DNA from: a virus
Strand: one strand, 5' to 3'
Length of the DNA stretch: 61,225 bases
IMG/VR virus record: IMGVR_UViG_3300047445_000109
Location: 1-61,225 of that record
Both the position numbers and the translations under genes were made by a program. Below the pieces are notes generated by a model. The model made no database searches. It was not told where the DNA came from and saw only the letters and a list, made by a program, of their open reading frames with translations. Of the stretch, positions 13,948-22,790 are shown in pieces; position 1 is the stretch's first letter; each line of letters opens with the position of its first letter.

Positions 13948-16003
13948 TACCCTGGATGACATCGTGATCGCGTGCGCGGATCAACTGCGCCCGCCTGAAC
14001 GACTTAGCGTGTCGGATGCAGCCGCGAAGTACCGCAAGGTGAACTCACCCGGCGCGTATGTCGGCGACTGGCTCAATTCGACGACCCCGTACATGCGCGA
14101 GCCGATGGACGTGTTCGCATCGACCGAGTTCAACGGCATCGCCTTCGTCGGCCCGGCGCAGTGCGCGAAGACGGACGGCCTGATCATCAACACCACGCTC
14201 TACTCGGTCAAGATCGACCCGATGGACATGATGATCGTCTGCCCGACCAACACGGCGGCCCGCGACTTCTCCATGCGCCGTATCGACCGCCTGAACCGCG
14301 ACACCGAAGCCGTGGGCGACATGATGATCCCCGGCTCCGCGAACGACAACAAGTTCGATAAGCACTACAAGAACGGCATGATGCTGTCGATCTCCTGGCC
14401 GACGCCGACCGAGCTGGCAGGTAAGCCGATTCCGCGTGTGGTCTTGACCGACCGTGACCGTATGCCGGACGACGTGGAAGGTGACGGCGAGCCGTTCGAC
14501 TTGGCGATGAAGCGAACCACCACGTTCGGCTCCAACGCCATGTGCCTCGTCGAGTCCTCGCCGTCCCGCGAGATCACCGACATCAAGTACATTCTGCGCA
14601 CGCCTCACGAAGCGCCACCGGCACCGGGCATCATCGGCCTGTACAACCGTGGCGACCGCCGCCGCTGGTACTGGCCCTGCCCTAACTGCGACCGCTACTT
14701 CGAGGGCAAGTTCGAGCACCTGAAGTGGACACGCGAAGAGGGCGAATCGAACACCGAGTCGGCAGAGAGCACGCGGATGCACTGCCCGCACTGCGATCAC
14801 CCGATCCACGGCAACCACCGCTTCGAGATGAACGAGTGGGGCATGTGGGTTAAGGACGGCGAGTACATCAACAAGTTCGGTAAGCGCTGCGGCCAAGGTA
14901 TGCGGTCGATGATCGCGTCGTTCTGGCTGCGCGGCGTGGCCGCCGCATTCGTCACGTGGAAGAAGCTGGTCAATATGTACCTCGACGCCATGGACGAATT
15001 CGAGCGCACCGGCTCCGAAGAGGCGCTGAAGAAGTTCTACAACAACGACCTGGGCGAGCCATACATCAGTAAGGCCCAACAAGAGCTGCGCGTACCGGAG
15101 ACGCTGAAGGCCCGCGCAACGAAGCTGCCCGACCATCTGGCCCGCACGGTGCCGGAACACGTGCGCTTCCTCGCCGCCACGGTGGACGTGCAGAAGGGCG
15201 CGTTCGTCGTGCAGGTGAACGGCATCAAGCCCGGCGCACCGTTCGATATCGAAGTGATCGACCGATTCGAGATCAAGAAGTCCGCGCGCCTGGACGAAGA
15301 CGGCCATCCTCTGCCGGTGCGCCCCGCGACCTACACGCAGGATTGGGACTTGCTGATCGAGCACGTGATGGACTTGGAGTACGAGCTGTGCGATGGCAGT
15401 GGCCGCAAGATGTCGATCAAGATCACCGGCTGCGACTCCGGTGGTAAAGCGGGCGTGACCGGCAAAGCCTACGAATTCTGGCGTCGGCTGCGCAACGAAG
15501 GCATGGCTAATCGCTTCGTGTTGCTGAAGGGTGACGGTAAGCCCGGCCAGCCGCGCACCCGCGTGTCCTACCCGGACTCGGAGCGCAAAGATAGTAAGAC
15601 CTCTGCGCGGGGTGATGTCCCTGTCCTGATGCTCAACTCGAACGTCCTGAAGGACGACCTGAATGGTCGCCTGGACAGCCTGGAACCGGGCAAGGGCATG
15701 ATCAACTTCCCGTCCTGGCTCTCCGACGCATGGTTCGCCGAATTGTGCGCGGAAGTGCGGGAAATGAAGGGCTGGATCAAAGTGAACTCCCGCAACGAGG
15801 CATGGGACTTGCTGTACTACTGCATCGGCCTGTGCGTATCCACCTACGTCCGTGTCGAATCGTTGGACTGGTCGAACCCGCCAAGCTGGGCCGCAGAGTG
15901 GGATCACAACGACTTTGTGCGTAAGGCGGATGAAGAGAACCCCTATGCAAACCGTGTAAAATCCGAGCCTGACTTCGCCGCAATGGCTCAAGCTCTCGCC
16001 TGA
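13937..16003 (+). CDS. Terminase large subunit, GpA family
   Basis: The 688-residue packaging motor and nuclease of the lambda GpA family. Walker A is GPAQCAKT (about residue 72). The Walker B region reads VVLTDRDRMPDD, with Arg where many ATPases have the catalytic Glu. A CPNC...CPHC zinc-finger-like pair follows (about residues 252-290), then the nuclease region with GCDSGGKAG. I chose ATG 13937, preceded by GAGGGAG, not the in-frame codon at 13919 inside the small subunit. It is followed by gpW and portal genes as in lambda. Confidence 0.93.
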   Translation: MSFDTLDDIVIACADQLRPPERLSVSDAAAKYRKVNSPGAYVGDWLNSTTPYMREPMDVFASTEFNGIAFVGPAQCAKTDGLIINTTLYSVKIDPMDMMIVCPTNTAARDFSMRRIDRLNRDTEAVGDMMIPGSANDNKFDKHYKNGMMLSISWPTPTELAGKPIPRVVLTDRDRMPDDVEGDGEPFDLAMKRTTTFGSNAMCLVESSPSREITDIKYILRTPHEAPPAPGIIGLYNRGDRRRWYWPCPNCDRYFEGKFEHLKWTREEGESNTESAESTRMHCPHCDHPIHGNHRFEMNEWGMWVKDGEYINKFGKRCGQGMRSMIASFWLRGVAAAFVTWKKLVNMYLDAMDEFERTGSEEALKKFYNNDLGEPYISKAQQELRVPETLKARATKLPDHLARTVPEHVRFLAATVDVQKGAFVVQVNGIKPGAPFDIEVIDRFEIKKSARLDEDGHPLPVRPATYTQDWDLLIEHVMDLEYELCDGSGRKMSIKITGCDSGGKAGVTGKAYEFWRRLRNEGMANRFVLLKGDGKPGQPRTRVSYPDSERKDSKTSARGDVPVLMLNSNVLKDDLNGRLDSLEPGKGMINFPSWLSDAWFAELCAEVREMKGWIKVNSRNEAWDLLYYCIGLCVSTYVRVESLDWSNPPSWAAEWDHNDFVRKADEENPYANRVKSEPDFAAMAQALA

Positions 16004-16016
16004 AAGGAAAACCGAA

Positions 16017-16280
16017 ATGACTTGTACTCCCGACCCTGTAACCGCAGCAGCACTTCAGACCCAGCTTGACGAGGCGGTGAAGGCATACCACGAACTGATG
16101 ACCAATCAAGCCGCCCGCGTGGTGGTAGACATGAACGGTCAGCGCGTGGAGTTCGCAGTGGGCAATGCGTCCCGCCTGAACTCCTACATCCTTCAACTGA
16201 AGCAGCAGCTCGGTTTGAATGTCACCGACCCGTGCGTGGGCGGTTTCATCCCTTCCGCTCCCGCAGGCTTCTACTTCTAA
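16017..16280 (+). CDS. Head-tail joining protein, gpW-like
   Basis: The 87-residue protein between terminase and portal matches the size, position and pattern of lambda gpW (helical N-terminus AVKAYHELMTNQAARVVVDMNGQ, then RVEFAVGNASRLNSYILQLKQQL). gpW seals the portal after packaging and forms the first ring of the neck. GAAAGGAAAA precedes the ATG. The C-terminus PSAPAGFYF is longer than the minimal fold and likely flexible. Confidence 0.82.
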   Translation: MTCTPDPVTAAALQTQLDEAVKAYHELMTNQAARVVVDMNGQRVEFAVGNASRLNSYILQLKQQLGLNVTDPCVGGFIPSAPAGFYF

Positions 16281-16289
16281 GGCACGACC

Positions 16290-17948
16290 ATGGCAACCCG
16301 CAAACAGAAATCGCTCGCGGTGACTACCGCATCTGGCGGCGGCGTGGTGGAGCAGGCATACGGCGGTGGTATCGAAGGCGCAAGCCGGACAAGCCGCGAG
16401 ATGCTGAAGTGGGTTCCACCTATCGTATCGCCCGACCAGCAGATCAACCACAACAAGGAGCTGATGGACGCACGTGGCCGCGACAGCGTGCAAAACGACG
16501 GCCTCATTACCGGCGCTGTTCACGTGCACCGCGACTCCATCGTCGGCGCGCAGTTCCGTCTCGTCTCCAATCCGAACTACAAAGCTCTCGGCGCAAGCGA
16601 AGCCTGGGCCAAGGCGTTCAAGGAAGTCGTGGAGTCGCGCTTCAACCTGATGGCCGAATCCGTGGACTCATGGTTCGACGCTGGCCGCTGCATGACCTTC
16701 ACCGACATGATCCGCCTGGGCGTCGGCGGCTTCGTCTTTACCGGCGAGGTGCTGGCTACCTGCGAGTGGCAGCGCGATCAGGCCCGCCCGTTCAACACCT
16801 GCTTCCAGATGGTGTCGCCGACGCGCCTGTCGAACCCGAACGGCACCATGGACGACGCCAACATCCGTGCGGGCATCGAGCGCGACATCTATGGTCGCCC
16901 GCAAGCCTACTGGATTCGTCAGGGCTTCCCCGGCGACTTCATGCAGGGTGACGATCAGTGGAAGTGGCGACGTGTCCCGGCGTACTTCCCGTGGGGCCGC
17001 CGTCAGGTCATCCACATCAAGGAGTCGCTGCAAGCCGAGCAGACCCGTGGCGTGGCCGACATGGTGAGCGCGCTGAAGGACATGAAGATGACCCGCAGGT
17101 TCAGCGAGATCACGCTGCAAAACGCCATCGTCAATGCGACCTACGCCGCCGCCGTGGAATCGGAGCTGCCGAGCGAGGTGGTGTTCGCGTCGATGGGCGC
17201 TGGCGGCCCTGGCTTGAAGAACGCACTGAGCGAGTACATGGCCGCCATGACCTCGTATGTGAACGGCTCGAACAACATCAGCATCGACGGCGTGAAGATG
17301 CCGCACCTCTTCCCCGGCACGAAGCTGAACCTGAAGACCGCAGGCACGCCGGGAGGCATCGGCCAGTCGTATGAAGAGAGCCTGCTGCGCCGCATCGCCG
17401 CGCCGCTGGGCATCAGCGCCGAGCAGTTCACGAAGGACTTCAGCAAGTCCAACTATGCGGGTGCACGCGCCTCCATGTCGGAAACCGAGAAGTTCATGCG
17501 TGGCCGTAAGAAGACCGTGGCCGATAAGCAGGCGACCATGATGTACGTCTGCTGGCTGGAAGAAGAGATCAACCGCAAGGACTCGGTGATCCCGCTGCCG
17601 AAGAACTTCAACTTCTACGACCCGTACATGCGCGAGGCGCTGGTGGCCTGCACATGGATCGGCGCTGGTCAGTCACAGATCGACGAGACGAAGGAAACCC
17701 AGGCGGCGCTCATGCGCATCAAGGGTGGCCTGTCCACCTATCAGGACGAGATCGCCAACCTGGGCAAAGACTACCGCGCCGTGTTCCAGCAGCGCGCAAG
17801 CGAAGAGAAGCTGATCGAAGAGCTGGGCCTTTCGTTCAGCCTGGACGCGACCAAGCCTGGAACCAACGACCGCCAGCAAACCATGCAGGACGCGAACGGT
17901 AACGAGGACGATCAACCGCCTGCACGCAAACAAAAGGAGAAGAAGTAA
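16290..17948 (+). CDS. Portal protein, lambda gpB family
   Basis: The 552-residue dodecameric portal through which DNA enters and leaves the capsid. Family features seen include the N-terminal NDGLITGAVHVHRDSIVGAQFRL segment, the internal WIRQGFPGDFM... region, and the conserved SKSNYAGARAS stretch (about residues 386-397). The C-terminus is disordered and charged (QPPARKQKEKK). The stop overlaps the protease start (TAATG), so portal and protease are coupled as in lambda B-C. Confidence 0.93.
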   Translation: MATRKQKSLAVTTASGGGVVEQAYGGGIEGASRTSREMLKWVPPIVSPDQQINHNKELMDARGRDSVQNDGLITGAVHVHRDSIVGAQFRLVSNPNYKALGASEAWAKAFKEVVESRFNLMAESVDSWFDAGRCMTFTDMIRLGVGGFVFTGEVLATCEWQRDQARPFNTCFQMVSPTRLSNPNGTMDDANIRAGIERDIYGRPQAYWIRQGFPGDFMQGDDQWKWRRVPAYFPWGRRQVIHIKESLQAEQTRGVADMVSALKDMKMTRRFSEITLQNAIVNATYAAAVESELPSEVVFASMGAGGPGLKNALSEYMAAMTSYVNGSNNISIDGVKMPHLFPGTKLNLKTAGTPGGIGQSYEESLLRRIAAPLGISAEQFTKDFSKSNYAGARASMSETEKFMRGRKKTVADKQATMMYVCWLEEEINRKDSVIPLPKNFNFYDPYMREALVACTWIGAGQSQIDETKETQAALMRIKGGLSTYQDEIANLGKDYRAVFQQRASEEKLIEELGLSFSLDATKPGTNDRQQTMQDANGNEDDQPPARKQKEKK

Positions 17949-19336
17949 TGAGTGACCATCTGGCCCACAGCGCCGCGCAGCGCATGAACCTGCGCGAGCA
18001 ATTCATCCACCCTTCCTACCAGGGCTTCAGCAACGACCTCATGATGATGTCGGCGCAGAACCCGGACGCGGCGAAGGAGAAGTTCATGTCGCATGTGCGC
18101 GGCGAGCTGTGCGAGGCGTATGGCTTCAGCAGCCGCGTGCAGAACAAGGCGTTTGCCTTCGCTGACGGCATAGCTATCATTCCGATGCACGGCTCGCTGA
18201 TCAACCGCTTCGGCGGCTACTACGGCTACGTCACCGGCTACAACTTCCTGCGCTCGCAGTTCAACCTCGCCATCAACGACCCGGACGTGACCGCAATCGT
18301 GTTCGACGTGAACAGCTACGGCGGCGAAGCTGCTGGCTGCTTCGAGCTGGCCGCCGAGATCGCCGCCGCACGCGGCACGAAGCCGATCATCGCCATGGTC
18401 GATTCCAACTGCTACAGCGCCGCCTACGCGCTGGCGTCCGCCGCCGACAAGATCATCGCCATCCCGTCCGCAGGGCTGGGCAGTGTCGGCGTGGTTGCAA
18501 TGCACATGGATATGAGCCAATGGCTTGACAAGATCGGCCTGAAGATCACCTTCATCTACAGCGGCGATCACAAGGTCGATGGCAACCCGTACCAAGCGCT
18601 TCCTGCGTCGGTGAAGGCCGATATTCAGAAAGGCGTTGACAAGTCCCGCGCCACGTTCGTGACCGTCGTAGCGCAAAATCGGAAGATGGACGAGAAAGTC
18701 GTCTATGATACCGAGGCCAAAACCTACCGTGCCGACGATGCAAAGGCGTTGGGACTGGTGGACGTGATTGCCGTGCCGCGTGCGGCGCTGCAAGCCCTGA
18801 TCGACGGCGACGACATCGACGATGAAGTATCGGACGGTGAAGAAGCTAAAACGAAAACTGTAGCAACCACTGAACCTGTAAAGGAGAACACCATGGCTGA
18901 CCAAGAAAAGACCCCCGACACCGCAGCACTGTCGGCAACCGCAGCAGCGAACGAGCGCGCCCGCGTGCAAGGCATCCTGAACTGCGAAGAAGCGAAAGGC
19001 AATCCTGCCCTGGCTAACCACTTCGCCTTCGCGTCCAGCATGTCCGTGGTCGAAGCCCAGGCCGCCCTGAAAGCTGCTGCGCCCGCCGCGCCGTCCGCTG
19101 AAGAAAAAGCCAAGGCCGAAGCCGACGCCAAAGCGAAAGCCGAAGCCGACGCCAAAGCGAAAGAAGAAGCCGACGCCAAGGCCAGCAAAGGCACCGGCTT
19201 TGAAGAAGCCATGAACAACGCTGATCACCCGAATGTCGGCGCTGATAAAGGCGGCAACGGTTCCGGTAGCGCGGTGGACACGATCATGTCGTCGTTCACC
19301 ATGGCTACCGGCTACAAAGAGCCATCGAAGAAGTAA
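17948..19336 (+). CDS. Prohead protease (S49/ClpP-like, lambda gpC-type) fused to scaffold
   Basis: The 462-residue protein has an N-terminal S49 serine-protease domain (about residues 50-285), with catalytic Ser in NCYSAAYALASAAD and the partner Lys in SGDHKVDGNPYQ. A C-terminal coiled, Ala/Lys/Glu-rich scaffold region follows (about 315-462, with several AKAEADAKA repeats). This is the lambda C/Nu3 arrangement: the same frame contains a second start at 18893 for scaffold alone. It cleaves capsid-assembly proteins during head maturation. Confidence 0.92.
   Translation: MSDHLAHSAAQRMNLREQFIHPSYQGFSNDLMMMSAQNPDAAKEKFMSHVRGELCEAYGFSSRVQNKAFAFADGIAIIPMHGSLINRFGGYYGYVTGYNFLRSQFNLAINDPDVTAIVFDVNSYGGEAAGCFELAAEIAAARGTKPIIAMVDSNCYSAAYALASAADKIIAIPSAGLGSVGVVAMHMDMSQWLDKIGLKITFIYSGDHKVDGNPYQALPASVKADIQKGVDKSRATFVTVVAQNRKMDEKVVYDTEAKTYRADDAKALGLVDVIAVPRAALQALIDGDDIDDEVSDGEEAKTKTVATTEPVKENTMADQEKTPDTAALSATAAANERARVQGILNCEEAKGNPALANHFAFASSMSVVEAQAALKAAAPAAPSAEEKAKAEADAKAKAEADAKAKEEADAKASKGTGFEEAMNNADHPNVGADKGGNGSGSAVDTIMSSFTMATGYKEPSKK
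18893..19336 (+). CDS. Nested scaffolding protein (Nu3-like internal start)
   Basis: Within the protease gene and in the same frame, ATG 18893 is preceded by a perfect AAAGGAGAACACC. It would yield a 147-residue protein identical to the C-terminal part of the protease: MADQEKTP followed by an Ala/Lys/Glu-rich helical rod with AKAEAD repeats. The lambda Nu3 scaffold is made the same way. Being nested, it is easily missed by annotation. Confidence 0.82.
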   Translation: MADQEKTPDTAALSATAAANERARVQGILNCEEAKGNPALANHFAFASSMSVVEAQAALKAAAPAAPSAEEKAKAEADAKAKAEADAKAKEEADAKASKGTGFEEAMNNADHPNVGADKGGNGSGSAVDTIMSSFTMATGYKEPSKK

Positions 19337-19383
19337 AATTCGGCCCGGCAGTAAATCTCTAAACCCTTTATAGGAGCATCATC

Positions 19384-19770
19384 ATGGCAGACCAAAAGCC
19401 ACTGAATCCTCGCCAAGACCTCGCAATGTCGGAAGTCTTCGCAACCCGCAACGGCCCGCTGCAACTGTTCATCGGCGGCGTGGACGTGGCAACCGATTCC
19501 GGCCTCGCCGACGCGGCCATCGAGAAGTACGCACTGATCGCCATCCTGGCGACCGGCCACGTGACTCCGTTCGTTCCTGGCACCCATACCGGCGTCCAGG
19601 CAGCGGTGGCCGCCCAGCCTGTCGCCATCGGTCAGGAATGCCCGTACTTCCTGTCCGGTCGCTTCAACCACGAAGCAATCGTGTGGCCTGCTGGCGCAGC
19701 GCTGGATACCTACGTCGAACGCAAAGCACTGCTGGTCGGCTGCAAGGTGCAAGTGGGCCATCTGAACTAA
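19384..19770 (+). CDS. Head decoration protein, gpD-like
   Basis: The 128-residue protein between scaffold and capsid genes matches lambda gpD in size and order. gpD trimers bind the expanded capsid at threefold sites and stabilise it against internal DNA pressure. The pattern AIEKYALIAILATGHVTPF is like that family, with a long poorly ordered N-terminus (LNPRQDLAMSEVFATRNG). A strong TAGGAG ribosome site fits high expression. Confidence 0.88.
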   Translation: MADQKPLNPRQDLAMSEVFATRNGPLQLFIGGVDVATDSGLADAAIEKYALIAILATGHVTPFVPGTHTGVQAAVAAQPVAIGQECPYFLSGRFNHEAIVWPAGAALDTYVERKALLVGCKVQVGHLN

Positions 19771-19814
19771 TCGGCCATTCGTATAAACAGTTTTAATCAA
19801 TAAGGAGCAATACC

Positions 19815-20882
19815 ATGGCTGATACGGCTAACCTGTACGACCTGATGACCCTGCAAGGCGTATCCCGCCGCGTCAAGGTCGCCCCGGCCTTCTGGCTGAC
19901 CGAGTTCTACAAACAGCAGATCAACTTCGATCAGGAGTACATCTCGTTCGACCGCGTGTTCGAGGACAAGCGCTATCTGGCACCGTTCGTTGTCCCGAAC
20001 GTGTCGGGCCGTCCGAACCGCCTGCAAGGCTACACCTCGGAACGCTTTAAGCCTGCTTACACCAAGCAGAAGGACATCGTTGATCCGACGATGCACATGG
20101 AGCGCATGGCCGGTGAAGCCTACGGCGGCACCTTGTCCCTGCAACAGCGCCGCGATGCAGTGATCGCGTACCTGATCCAGACGCAGAAAGAGAAGACCCA
20201 AAACACCTGGAACTATCTGGCTGCACGCGCAACCATCGACGGTCAAGTGATCATCAAAGGCGAAGACTACCCGGAAACTCTGGTGGACTTCCGCCGCGAT
20301 GCGTCGCTGACCTTCAACCTGACTGGTGGCGCGACCTGGGATCAAGGCACCGCGAATCCGCTGGAAGACATCAAGGACGCCCGCAAGCAGGCGAACGAGC
20401 TGTCGGGCGCACGCATCTCGCGTCTGGTCTTCGGCGGCAACGCCTGGGAGCTGTTCACCCAGCGCGTCGATCTGAAAGACCTGATGGACAAGACCGTGGG
20501 CGGCGTGCAGGCGACCGTGACCCGCATCAACTCCCTGACCGATGGCTACGAAGACAGCATCGAGTACATGGGCACCATCGCTGGCGTGTCGGGCCAAGGC
20601 CGGATCGAATGCTGGGTTGACACCACTCGCTACATCGACCCGGACACCCTGGCCGAAACCTACTACCTCGACACCGACACGGTGGTGGGCGTGAGCGATA
20701 TGATGTCCGGCGTGCGCTGCTTCGGCGCGATCCGCGACAAGCGTGCGGGCTTCCGCTCCCTCGATATGTTCTTCAAGAATTGGGACGAGGAAGACCCAAG
20801 CCAGGAATACCTGCTGACCCAATCCGCGCCGCTGATGGTTCCGCGTGAACCGAATGCGACCTTCAAGATCAAGGTCAAGTAA
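19815..20882 (+). CDS. Major capsid protein, gpE family
   Basis: The 355-residue protein follows the decoration protein as in lambda D-E and shows the gpE-family pattern: a long N-terminal arm, the FYKQQINFDQEYISFDRV region and the C-terminal EYLLTQSAPLMVPREPNATFKIKV. It builds the HK97-fold capsid shell. AAGGAG precedes the ATG. A GC-rich hairpin lies 14 bp after the stop, which may trim transcription so capsid is made in excess of neck genes. Confidence 0.92.
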   Translation: MADTANLYDLMTLQGVSRRVKVAPAFWLTEFYKQQINFDQEYISFDRVFEDKRYLAPFVVPNVSGRPNRLQGYTSERFKPAYTKQKDIVDPTMHMERMAGEAYGGTLSLQQRRDAVIAYLIQTQKEKTQNTWNYLAARATIDGQVIIKGEDYPETLVDFRRDASLTFNLTGGATWDQGTANPLEDIKDARKQANELSGARISRLVFGGNAWELFTQRVDLKDLMDKTVGGVQATVTRINSLTDGYEDSIEYMGTIAGVSGQGRIECWVDTTRYIDPDTLAETYYLDTDTVVGVSDMMSGVRCFGAIRDKRAGFRSLDMFFKNWDEEDPSQEYLLTQSAPLMVPREPNATFKIKVK

Positions 20883-20895
20883 GCAGTGACAGCAG

Positions 20896-20920
20896 GCCGG
20901 GGAGCGATCCCCGGCTTCAA
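20896..20920 (+). terminator. Hairpin after capsid gene, possible attenuator
   Basis: GCCGGGG (20896-20902) pairs with CCCCGGC (20909-20915) over a six-base loop, followed by TTCAACATCT, a poor T tract. A partial terminator that lets some transcription proceed to the neck and tail genes is the simplest reading. Confidence 0.5.
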
Positions 20921-20948
20921 CATCTCATAGACTCCCAAGGAGAGCACC

Positions 20949-21275
20949 ATGCCTAAACGTATCGCAGTCAATACCATCATCCTCCACCGTGCAGGCGTAG
21001 GCCGCGTCCGCGTCCCTGCCGGTAAGCTGTTCGACTTCACCGCCGCCGAGCTGGAAACCCTGAAGGAAACCGCGCCGGATTCGATCCGCACCCCGCGCAA
21101 CGAAGTCGAGTCCGTGCAGGAAGTCGAAGTCCCGAAAAGCCAAGCCAACCAGGGCGGCAAGGGCGGCAAGGGCGGCAAGCAACAGCAGTCGGCCAAGGTC
21201 GAATCGAAACCTGAAGGCGACGGCGAAGGCGCTGATGCCGGTGCCGGTGCTGGCGGCGCAGAAGACGAGCTGTAA
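20949..21275 (+). CDS. Small neck-region protein with acidic DEL tail
   Basis: The 108-residue protein has a short folded N-terminal part (about residues 1-50) and a long low-complexity tail of Gly/Lys then Ala/Gly/Glu (KGGKGGKQQQ, then GADAGAGAGG), ending AEDEL. Position after the capsid gene suggests head completion or a virion accessory. It is the only head-region protein carrying the shared C-terminal tail. CAAGGAGAG precedes the ATG. Confidence 0.65.
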   Translation: MPKRIAVNTIILHRAGVGRVRVPAGKLFDFTAAELETLKETAPDSIRTPRNEVESVQEVEVPKSQANQGGKGGKGGKQQQSAKVESKPEGDGEGADAGAGAGGAEDEL

Positions 21276-21277
21276 TC

Positions 21278-21649
21278 ATGGTGGACTTCGCAGCCCTCAT
21301 CGCACGCAGCCGTCGTGTCGTGCACCGCACCTTCGCATTCGCTTGCGAATACGCGGACGACGTGGTTGTTGTGCCGACCCCGCTGCGAGTCCGCTGGCAC
21401 TACAGGCAAGCCCCAATCGGCGACATCGAGAACACTGGCTATGCCATGGTCATCGACGAGATCGAGAAGGCCATCTTCGATAAGGACGAGCTGCTGGCCC
21501 TGGGCATCACCATCAAGGCCGGTGGCCGTCTCACCGTTAAAGCGCCGGGCTTCGAGGCCGTTCTGGCAATCGACTCACAAGACGATCAGCCGGGGCCGGT
21601 CAACGAAGTTTGGCGCGTGGGGAAACTCCATGCCGGACTCGCTCCTTGA
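21278..21649 (+). CDS. Head-tail connector/stopper-like protein
   Basis: The 123-residue protein starts two bases after the previous stop. Its size, beta-rich pattern and place after capsid match the small neck proteins (FII-like stoppers) that join filled heads to tails. The assignment rests on position more than on sequence. It overlaps the next gene by 20 bp. Confidence 0.55.
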   Translation: MVDFAALIARSRRVVHRTFAFACEYADDVVVVPTPLRVRWHYRQAPIGDIENTGYAMVIDEIEKAIFDKDELLALGITIKAGGRLTVKAPGFEAVLAIDSQDDQPGPVNEVWRVGKLHAGLAP

Positions 21650-22217
21650 CACTGCCGCCTTCATCAACCATCTGCCGGATGTAGTTGAGAAGGCCGCGCA
21701 GCTCTCCATCAATCAGGTCGCCACACGTGGCGGCCTTTCTCTTATCAAGAACGACATTCTGGAACACATCCGGTTCCCGAAGGACTACCTGACTTCCGAC
21801 AGGCTGGCCGTCACGCAGAAGGCCAAGCCCGGCCAGCTCGAAGCCGTGATCGGTGCACGCGAGCGTCCGACCTCGCTGGCCCGCTTCGCGTCGCCCGGCA
21901 CGCCTATCGGTTCGCGCCTGAAGTCCGGCGTGCACGTGCAGGTGGCCGCACGCGGCGGCAGCACCACGTTCAACAAGGCGTGGCTCGTGCGCCTGAAGAA
22001 CGGTAACGTGGGCCTCGCAATGCGGCTCACTGACGGCAAGCCGTTCGATAACAAGAACAAAGCTGTGACCTCGTGGCTCATACCGGACAAGGTGGCGCTG
22101 CTGTACGGCCCGTCCGTGGATCAGGTTTTCCGCACCACCAGTGAGAAGGTGGCCGCCCCCATCGCCACGATGGTCACGACCGAATTTTTCCGACAATTTG
22201 AAAGGCTCTCGAAATGA
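21630..22217 (+). CDS. Minor tail/tail-completion protein, gpZ-like
   Basis: I chose ATG 21630 (195 residues), preceded by GTGGGGAA, because the longer open frame upstream lies wholly inside the previous gene. The helical N-terminal segment (INHLPDVVEKAAQLSINQVATRGG) and basic middle resemble gpZ-type tail-completion proteins that lie between neck and tail terminator. It overlaps the next gene by four bases (ATGA). Medium confidence in the family, high in being a structural or assembly gene. Confidence 0.65.
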   Translation: MPDSLLDTAAFINHLPDVVEKAAQLSINQVATRGGLSLIKNDILEHIRFPKDYLTSDRLAVTQKAKPGQLEAVIGARERPTSLARFASPGTPIGSRLKSGVHVQVAARGGSTTFNKAWLVRLKNGNVGLAMRLTDGKPFDNKNKAVTSWLIPDKVALLYGPSVDQVFRTTSEKVAAPIATMVTTEFFRQFERLSK

Positions 22218-22738
22218 TTGATCCATCCCGCCCACTGCCGAAGCGACTGGCCGTGATCAAGGCGATTCAAGAACTGCTCGCCACCATCACCAGCGCCGAG
22301 GGCGACGCCTTCGACATGGACATGAGCAAGGTGATGCGCAGCGTGGTCTTGATCGGCTCCGAACACCGCCCCGCCCCTGCCATCCTGTCGGTACTGGAAG
22401 CGCCGCGCCCCGACATCGCGTTCTTCGCCGACGACGGCCAAGGCCGCGCCGACAACTGGACGCTGCTGATTCAAGGGCTGACCCTGGACGACAAAACTGC
22501 AAACACCAAAGACGACGCCTACTTCTTGCTGCAAGACGTGGAGCGGCGTTTGGCCCGTATTACCGCTCTGAAGTCCGGGGGCAGGATTGCATACCCTGAT
22601 GTCTATAAGCTCGATGGTAAGATATCGGGCGTCGAGATTGGCGCTCCTGTGGTACGCCCGCCAGAAGCCCAAGTATCGAGCTTTGCATTCTTCTACTTGC
22701 CTATCCGCGTTGGCATGGCAGTAGAGATTGGCGAGTAG
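22214..22738 (+). CDS. Tail terminator protein, gpU-like
   Basis: The 174-residue protein lies immediately before the tail tube gene, the position of lambda gpU. It has an alpha/beta pattern compatible with tail terminators (N-terminal helix LAVIKAIQELLATI, strands around VVLIGS and FAFFYLPIRVGM). gpU caps the growing tail at the head end. Direct sequence evidence is weak, so order is the main argument. Confidence 0.6.
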   Translation: MIDPSRPLPKRLAVIKAIQELLATITSAEGDAFDMDMSKVMRSVVLIGSEHRPAPAILSVLEAPRPDIAFFADDGQGRADNWTLLIQGLTLDDKTANTKDDAYFLLQDVERRLARITALKSGGRIAYPDVYKLDGKISGVEIGAPVVRPPEAQVSSFAFFYLPIRVGMAVEIGE

Positions 22739-22790
22739 AAGAACCGCTCGCATTCCCTGTAATTGAAACGACCTTTAAAGGAGAACTACC

